Shown one piece after another: positions 1 through 7,118 of a stretch of 7,492 nt of DNA. The DNA is taken from assembly GCA_003222935.1 (NCBI GenBank), contig QHXL01000357.1:1-7492 (forward strand), written 5' to 3'. Numbering within the stretch: the first letter of the stretch is position 1; each line of letters opens with the position of its first letter. The notes beneath the pieces are model-generated. The model searched no databases. It was not told the DNA's origin and saw only the letters and a program-made list of their open reading frames with translations. The translations under genes were made by a program, and so were the position numbers. The DNA comes from Acidobacteriota bacterium (lineage in GTDB: Bacteria > Acidobacteriota > Blastocatellia > Pyrinomonadales > Pyrinomonadaceae).

Positions 1-750
1 TATGGTAACGAAGGATGGGAAAGCGACTACTCAAATCGCGACTCCGGCGACTACGGCTTGGGACACAGCGGCATTAAGGGTAGATACGAGGACGGGGAGC
101 GCGGCCTCGGGATCGGATACAACGGCGCCGAACGCGGATACACCGGTCGTGAAACTCGACGCGGAAGTGAGCGCGGATGGCGCGGTCAGGGTCGCTACTC
201 AGACACTTCCCAACGCTACAACTATCCAGGTAGCTCTCGCTCCAGCGAAAAATACGGTGAACGCGGTCGGTACGATTATGGCCGCGGCGAATACGGTGCA
301 GAAGAGGAACGCGGCTGGTGGGATCGCGCGTCAGACGAGGTTGCATCGTGGTTCGGCGACGAAGAGGCTCAGCGCAGACGTCGTATGGACGACCAGCGTC
401 CACATAGAGGAAAGGGACCGAAAAGCTATCGCCGGTCCGATGAACGCATCAAGGAGGATATCAACGATCGACTTAGCGAAGGCTATATCGACGCCACCGA
501 GATCATGGTGATGGTAGAGAATGGCGAAGTGACGCTTACCGGAACCGTGAATAGTCGCTCCGATAAACGACGCGCAGAAGACATTGCCGAGTATGTGTCG
601 GGAGTATCGAACGTTGAAAACCGGCTTCGCGTGACAGACGATGCTGGGCGCTACAGTTCGTTGCAAAACACCGGCGCGACTGGAACCACTGCGAGCGGGA
701 CGTCGAGTTCAACCGGAACTACTGCACGCGGAAAAACAGCGGGCAGCTAA
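1..750 (+). CDS. BON-domain protein, 5' end outside the window
   Basis: The frame is open from the first base (codon TAT), so the true start lies upstream; the TTG at 58 is only an internal codon. The 249 visible residues fall into three parts. Residues 1 to about 100 are a low-complexity, Gly/Arg/Tyr/Glu-rich region. Next comes a WWD...SWFGDEEAQRRRRMD linker (about 105-125) leading into HRGKGPKSYRRSDERI. A single BON domain follows at about 146-213, with the typical pattern of a helix, a conserved E-N-G-E-V-T-L-T-G-T-V strand, a second helix and a closing N-V-E-N-R-L-V strand. The tail is Ser/Thr/Gly-rich and probably disordered. BON domains occur in envelope, stress and osmotic-shock proteins (OsmY type) and are thought to bind membranes or partner proteins. 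The arginine-rich N-terminal part suggests contact with a charged surface, but that is inference. No signal peptide can be judged without the N-terminus. Family call firm; cellular role unknown. Confidence 0.88.
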   Translation, partial: YGNEGWESDYSNRDSGDYGLGHSGIKGRYEDGERGLGIGYNGAERGYTGRETRRGSERGWRGQGRYSDTSQRYNYPGSSRSSEKYGERGRYDYGRGEYGAEEERGWWDRASDEVASWFGDEEAQRRRRMDDQRPHRGKGPKSYRRSDERIKEDINDRLSEGYIDATEIMVMVENGEVTLTGTVNSRSDKRRAEDIAEYVSGVSNVENRLRVTDDAGRYSSLQNTGATGTTASGTSSSTGTTARGKTAGS

Positions 751-790
751 TTCCTTAACCAAGAGAGTCAGCTACTCGTTCGTTCACCGA

Positions 791-830
791 AAACGCCCCA
801 TGGCATCACTGCATGGGGCGTTTATTTTTG
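791..830 (+). terminator. Rho-independent terminator after the BON gene, possibly bidirectional
   Basis: A perfect 12-bp inverted repeat (AAACGCCCCATG at 791-802 and its complement at 812-823) encloses a 9-base loop and is followed by a T-rich stretch, ATTTTTG. It begins 40 bases after the BON stop codon. On the minus strand the same stem ends in GCGTTTTC, so it may also stop transcripts of the convergent VWFA-related gene, which ends at 871. Confidence 0.9.
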
Positions 831-870
831 CAGCACTTTTACTACTTCTTCTTCAGGAGTAGTACGAGTC

Positions 871-3090
871 CTAATCCTCAATCGTGAAGTAAGCCGAGCG
901 CAGCAGACTCGTTGTTCCATCGGACACTGTTACTCTCAGTTCATACGATCCCGCTGGTATTTTTTCCAGGGGCAACGCAGCAAGGTACTGGATGCGTCCT
1001 GCAGCGTCTGCCTCGAGTAATTCGCCTGGCATGGGCGCGATTGTTAAACCTTCCTTTCGCAACTCCACGGTTATCTTCGGTCGGATACCGGCGCCAGTCG
1101 GAGTGTAGACGCTGACGAAGAAAGGCATTTGTTTTAGTGACCGCCGGATCGGCTCACCGAGATTAGGACTCACGATCACGTTATCAACGCGAAATGGATT
1201 GCTTCGCTTCTCAACTGCCGTCGCTGGTTCAGCTCCATTAAGAATAACGACGTCACTCAAACGCAGCCTGCTTTCATCCGTTTCGCTAACATCGATTGTT
1301 TGAGTGCGGACACTCGCGCGGCTGCTGGGTGCGTCGTAGGCGATCGTTTCCAGCGTGTAGCGACCCGGGGGAAGATCAGCTTCACGATAAAATAGAACCC
1401 GGCCTTGCTTTCTCTCCTCCAGCTTGTCGAGTGAACCACTGAGGCGATATTGATTGCTCAGCTTCCTGATTACCTGGCGCGCCTGATCCTTAATTAAAGC
1501 GACGATCGTAAAGTCCGTCTCATAGACCCTCTTCTCCTTATCGACACGAAAAGTGAACGCCGAGAGCGGGACGTCAACAAGCACAGGCGTAAAGCCTACG
1601 CGTTCACGCTCGGGGAAGCTCAAACCACGAGCAAAAAAAGGAAACGAGTCGGCCTTCGGCGTGTTCTCTAGCGCCGCCAGCACCGGGGCCTCATAAGCAA
1701 GCACCGGCGATGCGAAGCCACTCTTGATTGCAAAGTAACCGGTCCGGCTCTGCACCGTGACACCCGAACGTTTTACTTTGACCTCAATTTTCCGAAAGTG
1801 GCCGTCGTAGTTCAGGTTGTTTGGCGTGTAACTCATCAGGTAGTAAGCATGCAGGTCCTCGTCAACTTGCCGCAGCTTGTTTCTGAGATCATTGGAATCT
1901 GTGATCAGAAATCCTCCGGTCTGGTTTGCAAGTAGGCCCAGGCCGCTATCCGGGTTGAGCCGGAGTAAGTCTTCATTACGCTCCATTCCTTTCGTCATTG
2001 GGCCATCAGAATCGGCGTTGCTGCCGAGCTGGGCCATCCGGAACTCACTTCGCGACTCGATCTCCCTGGTGGTCTCGAGGGTTTTGCTCTCCACTCTCAG
2101 TCCTGCCGCATCCACCGTGTAGAAACTTACGTTGTTGCTATTGGCGGTGTTGATGATGGCGCGGAAGTTCTCCATCACAGAGTTCGGAAGAATGAGACCC
2201 TCGGAGAAAAATATGACCGCTTTGCGACCAGGCAGCGCTCGGAGTGATGAGGCAATGTGTAACAGTCCACGGGCCGTGGCGTCGCCTAACTGATTGCGTT
2301 GATCTTCTTCGGCCCGTTCCAGAATCCCAAGGTTCAATGACGCCATTGCCGCTTCCTGGGTTAAGGAGGGTGCGGTTGTTGAAGAAGGGACGCCTCGGAT
2401 CGGGCGCGCGGCGGACTGAGATTTGTAGAGGCTGTTCGTTAAGACTTGCCTGGTACTTCGCGCCTCCTCGTTTGTCGAAGTATAAAGGGAGGAAGTGTGC
2501 ACACCGGCCTGTTCGATCCCTGACTTCACAAGATCGCGATCGTAAGTAAACGGCTGAAGCACAACCATCGAGAGATCAGTTACAAAGACGCCGAACAATT
2601 CATGTGTGTCTGTGCTCTCTTGCAAGTAGCTGAGCGCGGCTTGCATTGCCCGAGGGCGAGCCTCCGGAGAAAGTCGATCAAAGACAAGAGCAATCGCGCT
2701 GATGCCAGGTACGCCGGTCGCAGCTACCGAACCTTTACTTAAGACGGAATCCTTCGCGCGGTTCCCCGCCTCGGCGCGCTTGCTTTGCTGATCTTCGCGC
2801 CCGGTAGTTCCCCCATTTGCAATTGAGACCAGACGAATTGAATTGGTCTGCTGCTTGACACCGTCTTCATAAACTTCGAAATCAGCAGCGGTGAGATCCT
2901 TCACCAGGCGCCCCGTTTTGTCTCTTACTACTGCATCCAACAGCACTTCACCGGTGTTGACGACAACTTTTTCAGAACGCTGTTGGCCATCTGCACGCTG
3001 GGCCTGACCAATGGTAATCACTATCTCGCTAATTAGAAAAACGAAAACTACACAGCCGAGAACAAATCTGGTGTGCAAAGAATTACGCAT
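871..3090 (-). CDS. Secreted VWFA-related Acidobacterial-domain protein
   Basis: This 739-residue protein is complete. The ATG at 3090 is preceded by AGAAGGAA (3097-3104) with a 6-base gap, which fixes the start. Residues 1-30 form a signal peptide (basic MRNSLHTR, hydrophobic core, cleavage probably near IGQA/Q). Residues about 45-90 carry the family's entry module (VNTGEVLLDAVVRDKTGR...FEVYEDGVKQ). A von Willebrand factor A-like fold spans about 130-450, with core strands ALVFDRLS (134-141), AVIFFSEGL (291-299) and SFYTVDAAGL (322-331), ending in the hallmark YYLMSYTPNN (416-425) and TVQSRTGYFA. The C-terminal 280 residues are strand-rich and without recognised catalytic motifs. The metal-site motif usual for VWA domains (DxSxS) is degenerate here, as D138-R-L-S, so metal-dependent adhesion is uncertain. 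The family is highly expanded in Acidobacteriota; an extracellular or periplasmic binding role is inferred only. It lies 36 bases downstream of the 3127-3609 frame and is probably co-transcribed. Confidence 0.92.
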   Translation of the reverse strand: MRNSLHTRFVLGCVVFVFLISEIVITIGQAQRADGQQRSEKVVVNTGEVLLDAVVRDKTGRLVKDLTAADFEVYEDGVKQQTNSIRLVSIANGGTTGREDQQSKRAEAGNRAKDSVLSKGSVAATGVPGISAIALVFDRLSPEARPRAMQAALSYLQESTDTHELFGVFVTDLSMVVLQPFTYDRDLVKSGIEQAGVHTSSLYTSTNEEARSTRQVLTNSLYKSQSAARPIRGVPSSTTAPSLTQEAAMASLNLGILERAEEDQRNQLGDATARGLLHIASSLRALPGRKAVIFFSEGLILPNSVMENFRAIINTANSNNVSFYTVDAAGLRVESKTLETTREIESRSEFRMAQLGSNADSDGPMTKGMERNEDLLRLNPDSGLGLLANQTGGFLITDSNDLRNKLRQVDEDLHAYYLMSYTPNNLNYDGHFRKIEVKVKRSGVTVQSRTGYFAIKSGFASPVLAYEAPVLAALENTPKADSFPFFARGLSFPERERVGFTPVLVDVPLSAFTFRVDKEKRVYETDFTIVALIKDQARQVIRKLSNQYRLSGSLDKLEERKQGRVLFYREADLPPGRYTLETIAYDAPSSRASVRTQTIDVSETDESRLRLSDVVILNGAEPATAVEKRSNPFRVDNVIVSPNLGEPIRRSLKQMPFFVSVYTPTGAGIRPKITVELRKEGLTIAPMPGELLEADAAGRIQYLAALPLEKIPAGSYELRVTVSDGTTSLLRSAYFTIED

Positions 3091-3126
3091 GGCAACTTCC
3101 TTCTGATCGGTCGCCGACGGTATGCG

Positions 3127-3609
3127 CTAAGGCATCGGACTCCGGGCCGTAGTACCGACAAATATTTTTAACCCGCGAATGCTCTCACCTTGCTTGATAT
3201 TTATAGTCAGCGTCTTTAGTAGCGTAGACTTCTTAGGATTGTAGTCAGAAGTCCTGGTTAACCGCCCGCTGCCCGGATACTCCTTGTGGACAATAAGGTT
3301 GTACCTTCCAGCCGACACTGACTCAAACTTAAACCCGCCTTTTTCATCGATGAAGTGATACGACGCTCCGACGTCGTCATTCTCGGGTATGAGCGCAATA
3401 TTCGCATCGACCAAAAGTCGCCCATGCTGATCGTAAACGTGACCGTCTACCACATTGTCGATCTTGAACGAGAAATCGACAACGGCGTCTCTCTTCGGCC
3501 TCAGCGTAAATGCCTTGTGCGAGTTGGAACGCAAACGTCTTTCTGAAACCGTCGGCAAAGACTCGTCCCTGTCGATTATCCAGCCGTAAGGCATTTCTGG
3601 CGCAATCAT
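3127..3609 (-). CDS. Carboxypeptidase-regulatory-like fragment, likely the 3' half of a broken gene
   Basis: This is a 160-codon frame whose ATG overlaps the stop of the upstream NTR-like frame by four bases (ATGA, 3606-3609). It starts abruptly with IAPEMPYGWIIDRDE, which in related acidobacterial secreted proteins follows a '...PPGRYLI' strand in mid-domain. It continues through a linker into an Ig-like regulatory fold at about residues 50-115 (FKIDNVVDGHVYDQHGRLL...ENDDVGASYHFIDEKGGFKFESVSAGRYNLIV) and ends with a short strand region (GESIRGLKIFV). It has no signal peptide and no convincing Shine-Dalgarno of its own, so as a stand-alone gene its product would stay in the cytoplasm. The likeliest reading is that it is the displaced C-terminus of the protein beginning at 3992, after an internal, frame-changing deletion. 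Reinitiation at the ATGA could still produce it. Family recall, not an alignment, supports this. Confidence 0.7.
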   Translation of the reverse strand: MIAPEMPYGWIIDRDESLPTVSERRLRSNSHKAFTLRPKRDAVVDFSFKIDNVVDGHVYDQHGRLLVDANIALIPENDDVGASYHFIDEKGGFKFESVSAGRYNLIVHKEYPGSGRLTRTSDYNPKKSTLLKTLTINIKQGESIRGLKIFVGTTARSPMP

Positions 3610-3992
3610 CCGACATACCAGAGGTCTGAGGCTTCCTCGGGAGGATTCAGATATAGAAGATATTCGGTCCCAATATCATTCTCGTCGAACGTAAAAAGGC
3701 AATCTATGCCATTACCCTGTTGGAAGCTGATCGCGTCTTGCACCTTAACGTTTCCTTTGAACACCCTTTGGACCACCATGGTTGCAGAACGGACATTAAG
3801 GTGCATCGAGTCTCGTTCTTTTGTCTTTTCTATCGAGACAACGCGCGCGATTATCACCACGTCAGCCCGTTCATATTCATCAAGCACCGTTGGTCGTGGA
3901 AGGATTACACAGGCATTCGCGGACGTAGATCTCAGGCACAGAAAGCAAATGACGAGAAAGAAAAGGATGATTCTACGAAGGTGAAGCTGCAT
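3606..3992 (-). CDS. Secreted NTR/TIMP-like domain protein, C-terminally truncated
   Basis: The ATG at 3992 (MQLHLRRIILFF...) is preceded by AAGGGA at 4002-4007 with a 9-base gap, and it opens a clear signal peptide (LRR, hydrophobic IILFFLVICFLCL, cleavage near SANA/C at about 26-27). It is therefore the start of a separate gene, although the frame is also open upstream into the cyclase-like remnant. The mature part resembles NTR-like (tissue-inhibitor-of-metalloproteinase-like) bacterial domains: an N-terminal Cys (C28), then LDEYERADVVIIARVVSIEK, TMVVQRVFKGNVKVQDAISF, C99-LFTF, and YLLYLNPPEEASDLWYVG. The frame stops there after 128 residues. Relatives I recall continue with a CGR-containing stretch and one or two carboxypeptidase-regulatory-like domains; the next frame (3127-3609) carries that kind of domain. 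Its function is unknown; it is presumably an exported binding protein. Confidence 0.72.
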   Translation of the reverse strand: MQLHLRRIILFFLVICFLCLRSTSANACVILPRPTVLDEYERADVVIIARVVSIEKTKERDSMHLNVRSATMVVQRVFKGNVKVQDAISFQQGNGIDCLFTFDENDIGTEYLLYLNPPEEASDLWYVG

Positions 3993-4910
3993 CGTGAGAT
4001 TTCCCTTTCGTTGTGAGCCCTTCGTACCAGTTGAGTACGCGGAGCGCCCGGAGCGTGTTCCAGCGGCTGGATTGCCGTCAGGCTGCTGCTTGGACCGGAG
4101 CAAATCGATCGCTTCGGCAATCCGCGAGTCCGGCACCTCACCAACCAAGCAGAAGTATTCGAGCCCACGCAACACGTCGTAGTGCCATCGTGTCGGAAAC
4201 GAAAACTGCAGCCAGGCCGGGTTGACAACTTCGCCGGTGCTCTTGCGTCGCATTAGCTTTCGTTCGAGGAGATATTCTTCACCACGGTGTCGAGCCGCGA
4301 TGGACTCCACCGAACCACCCGTTGCGCGCTCATGGGCCAACAATCCTTCCAGCACGTTTATAGTGGTCGCGAAGGAAGAGCGCACCGAACCGTTCTCCAC
4401 CTCGCAGTTCCACCCACCGTCATCGAGCTGTTCAGTAAGTAGTCGGGCGACTACGCCATCCACATCTTGACCGAAGTAGATACCCAGGCTAACTGTCCTG
4501 CCATTGATGCAGGGCTCGACTTCGCCATTGAAGAACGACTGCCCGGCGTGTTCCCAACGACAGTTGTCTCTGACGAGAGCCACTGCTCGTCGCACCAGTT
4601 CAGAGCGCGGGTCGATTCCGAAATCACGTAACAGTTGAAGTGTCGGCAGTGTGGAGGTCCAGGGTTGGCCCCGGTTGTCTTTTCGCCAGTTGAAGCTCTG
4701 CGCCGGAAAGCATGCACCTCCCGCCCATGTTCCGTCTTCATCCTGCAATGACAGGAGCCTGGAACCCCAACCTTCGGTGGCTACTCGCGCACGTTCCACC
4801 GCGACGACCTCAGCCGGCGCGTGCACAAGATCACGCAACACTTGCCAGCGAATGGCCGGGTCTGAATCTAACAGCCAGTCGAGTACCGTCGCGAGGTGGT
4901 CAACAGAAAT
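3973..4910 (-). pseudogene. Squalene/hopene-cyclase-like alpha/alpha-toroid protein, degraded
   Basis: The protein resembles a widespread bacterial family of about 300-residue prenyltransferase/squalene-cyclase-like repeat proteins of unknown substrate. Visible family blocks are SDPAIRWQVLRDLVHAPAEV, ARVATEGWGSRLLSLQDEDGTW, a GGACFPA segment, FFNGEVEPCINGRTV, YFGQDVDGVVARLL, QLDDGGWNCEVENGSVRSSF, GEEYLLERKLMRR and FSFPTRWHYDVLRGLEYF. It has two lesions. First, homology runs upstream of the first usable start (GTG 4841) through DHLATVLDWLL to about 4904, but no ATG, GTG or TTG occurs before the stop at 4925-4923; the palindrome at 4912-4998 abuts this end. Second, after SKQQPDG (about 4074) the expected ending SRWNTLRALRVLNWYEG appears in another frame (4071-3973, stop TAG), with about 20 residues apparently missing. 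The original frame instead runs on into the NTR-like gene to 3606, giving an artificial 411-codon chimera from 4841. Probably non-functional. Confidence 0.8.
4002..4007 (-). promoter_or_regulatory. Shine-Dalgarno that separates the NTR-like gene from the cyclase remnant
   Basis: AAGGGA on the minus strand lies 9 bases before the ATG at 3992. Together with the signal peptide that follows, it argues that translation of the secreted NTR-like protein starts here and not at GTG 4841. Confidence 0.6.
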
Positions 4911-4911
4911 G

Positions 4912-4998
4912 TCCGATATGCTTCAGAGCTTGTCGTGAGTTTAGTTAGAGGTCCCAATGCGACTAAACGGTAGTCACGACAAACTAAAGCATATCGGA
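4912..4998. repeat. Imperfect palindromic element (MITE/REP-like) between divergent genes
   Basis: The outer arms TCCGATATGCTT (4912-4923) and AAGCATATCGGA (4987-4998) are perfect complements. Inside them TTGTCGTGA (4930-4938) pairs with TCACGACAA (4974-4982), and GTTTAGT (4939-4945) pairs with ACTAAAC (4962-4968), with a GGTAG bulge on the right side. About 16 bases form the loop. The right edge overlaps a perfect 12-bp palindrome, TCGGATATCCGA (4994-5005). The structure could fold as a long hairpin in RNA or single-stranded DNA. It sits exactly where the cyclase-like gene has lost its start and supplies the in-frame stop there. No target-site duplication is clear and no second copy is visible in the window. 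It could be a non-autonomous mobile repeat or a regulatory palindrome. Confidence 0.7.
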
Positions 4999-5090
4999 TA
5001 TCCGACATTGCACATCACATCTCTGTCGGTCAAAACTGATTCTCGATCCTTTGTTAGGACTAAAAGAGGTACGAGAAGTAACATCGAGAT

Positions 5091-6699
5091 ATGAAACTTT
5101 CGATCCTTTTAGCGATCACCGTTTGCCTCATTTTGAAGTCTTCTATTTCCACTGACACCACACACGCGTCTGTCGATTGTTCTTACTCAGCAATGTGGGG
5201 CAAGGCAGGAGAAAAGTGGCGTCCTTCCGGTCGATTACCAGATTTTTCCTACGCGGGCTATCACGCGGGAGAAGCAAGCATTCCAAAGATTGGCGCCAAA
5301 TGGGACAGGGGAAGCACCCCTTCCAAAAACTCGCAGCAAGTGGGATCTCAAGCGTGATTTTCATGCCAGGGGTGATGGCGTGACCGACGACTCGGCCGCC
5401 TTAATGCACGCACTTCAAGTGGTCGAGAACGGTGTTCTGTTCATTCCAGCTGGCACATACGTCATCGCGAAACGAATTGACTTAGGAAAAGGAAATTTGG
5501 TTCTCAGGGGGGCTGGGCCAAACAAGACTATTCTTCTCTTCCCTAACTCTCTGACAGATCTCTTCGGTAACAAGGCAAAGGAAAATGAAACATCTGAATG
5601 GTCCTTTCGTCCCGGTCTCTTCAACGTCTCGGGAAAAGACCCAATCGATTCCACAACGAGACTTGCCGGTGTCGCGGCTCCAGCAAAGCGCGGCGACAAA
5701 GTGCTACAAGTCTCAAATGCAATTTCGATAAAGAAAGGCGACTGGATTCGTATCGTAGAGAGTGACCCCCCGAAAGGAACAGCTGGTTCCGGATCATTGA
5801 TCCATTATCTTTACGGTGAACTCATGCCACCGGGTGAAGACTTGCTTGGAACTCCACATGTGGTGAGGTTTCTTTCGCGGGTCAAGTCAACCAGCGGCAC
5901 GAAGATCGAGTTGGAGCGACCACTGCCTTACGATGTTCGGGCCGAATGGTTACCGGAGATTCATCGCTTTACACCGTCGATCCAGGAGTTTGGAATTGAG
6001 CATCTGTCGATTCACTTTCCGTGGAGTCCATATCGGGCACACTTCAGAGAAAAGGGTTACAACGCAATCTTCCTTCAGAACATTGCCAACTCATGGGTCC
6101 GCGACATCGAGATTCAGAATGCTGACTTTGGTGTAGATCTCAACTCCACAAACTTCTGCACGGTCAGTAATGTAGTGCTTACGACCAGTAAGAAAAGGGC
6201 AGTTGAGGCGGAGGCTCGCGATACGAATGGACATCACGGGATTGACGTGAGTCACGGAACGGAGAATCTGGTAACCGGGTTCGACATTCAAACCCGATTG
6301 GTCCACGACATAAGTGTCGAGTGGTACGCCCTGCACACGGTGTTTTCCAACGGTCGAGGAGTAGACCTGAACATGGACCATCATCGTGAAGCAAACTATT
6401 CGACGTTGTTCAGCAATCTCGATCTAGGCGCCGGAACCAGACCCTTTGATAGCGGCGGATCAGGGAATCGCGGGGCACACTCGGGTGCTTATTCGACGTT
6501 CTGGAATATTAAGGCCAGTCGCGCAATCAAACTTCCCGCCGGCGATTTCGGTCCACTGCTGAACTTTGTTGGGCTGGAGTTAGGTCAAACGATCAGCAGT
6601 GATCAAGCTTCCAAGTTTCAATGGTTAATCGACCCGGCCGCCGCCAGAGTTTGTCCCGTCGATCTACATCGCGCGATGCAAATCGCGCGGTTGAAGTGA
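5091..6699 (+). CDS. Secreted right-handed beta-helix protein (pectate-lyase-superfamily-like), frameshifted
   Basis: Two overlapping frames form one gene. The first (from ATG 5091) gives a signal peptide (MKLSILLAITVCLILKSS..., cleavage probably near THA/S) and the family's N-terminal block WRPSGRLPDFSYAGYHAGE. The second carries KWDLKRDFHARGDGVTDDSAAL, GVLFIPAGTYVI, VLRGAGPNKTIL and successive helix rungs (NAIFLQNIANSWVRDIEIQNADFG, HHGIDVSHGTENLVTGF, LVHDISVEWYALHTVFSNGRGVDLNMDHHRE, STFWNIKAS), ending in CPVDLHRAMQ. Dropping one G from GGGG at 5308-5311 joins them into about 535 residues. This family usually cleaves or binds acidic polysaccharides outside the cytoplasm; the substrate is unknown, and the His/Asp clusters HHGID and DHHRE are only candidate site residues. 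No start with a Shine-Dalgarno serves the second frame alone (TTG 5290), so without frameshifting the product would be an 88-residue stub. Pseudogene, sequencing error or slippage are all possible. Confidence 0.83.
5271..5346 (+). repeat. Diverged tandem repeat (two 36-base copies, 40-base offset) inside the beta-helix gene
   Basis: Copies at 5271-5306 and 5311-5346 match at 26 of 36 positions without gaps, counted by eye. They encode EASIPKIGAKWD in the first frame and EAPLPKTRSKWD in the second (7 of 12 residues identical). The 40-base offset is not a multiple of three, so the repeat and the frameshift coincide; a 39-base offset would keep the gene open. Confidence 0.65.
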
Positions 6700-7118
6700 T
6701 TTGCCAGGAGCAGCCGAATAACGCCACTAGCCGAAACGCGGTAGCGCGGGGGACGCCTAATATTAACCGCCTGATGACCTCATCACTTTGAACAAAAACG
6801 TCGGGAAATCCTCGGGATTAAAGATATTAATCAGTATGGGGAAGGGACTGCGAAGCTGCCTATTTACCCGGCTATTCGACTAAGGGCCACGCCTTAGAAG
6901 ACCTTGAGACCGTCGTCGGCAATGTTATTATCCGCTCGCTTGCATATTCCGATTCTAAGAGCTCTCGCCATCAGTTGGGCGCCAAACAAACTGACGCTCG
7001 AGTCTCAACAAATGTTTTTACCAGACGCTTCAAAATTGCCCATCTCTTGCGCCCAATCAGAAATGAAAAGACTCTCACTAAAAACCGTTGAGAACCCCAG
7101 GCAAGTGGAAGGTGTGTT
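6700..7118. other. Intergenic stretch without recognisable gene
   Basis: No frame on either strand resembles a known protein, and I see no tRNA, terminator or array. Only weak short stems occur: GATTAA/TTAATC at 6816-6832 and CTAAGG/CCTTAG at 6880-6897. A 72-codon frame (TTG 6904, or ATG 6922) ends in a GTGA overlap with the ABC gene start, but it lacks a Shine-Dalgarno and recognisable composition. The promoter of the ABC exporter gene presumably lies here, but no clear -35/-10 pair can be named. Confidence 0.5.
7107..7112 (+). promoter_or_regulatory. Shine-Dalgarno fixing the GTG start of the ABC exporter gene
   Basis: GGAAGG lies 6 bases before GTG 7119. The frame has a stop at 7089-7091 upstream, so GTG 7119 is the only well-placed start. 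Confidence 0.7.

Noticed and set aside
58..60. TTG at 58 as the start of the BON protein
   Set aside because: The frame is open to the window edge with the same Gly/Tyr/Asp-rich composition, so the start is almost certainly outside.
2..511. 169-codon plus-strand frame overlapping the BON gene
   Set aside because: It is Ala/Thr-rich with no family signal and is a frame shadow of the BON coding sequence, whose own frame carries the recognisable domain.
5290..5292. TTG at 5290 as the start of a separate beta-helix gene
   Set aside because: There is no Shine-Dalgarno and no signal peptide, and the family N-terminal block lies in the preceding frame, so a frameshift in one gene explains the data better.
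6816..6832. GATTAA/TTAATC inverted repeat as an operator
   Set aside because: It is a short AT-rich stem, common by chance, with no identified promoter nearby.
6880..6897. CTAAGG/CCTTAG hairpin as a terminator
   Set aside because: The stem is only 6 bp with no T run and lies 180 bases after the beta-helix stop.
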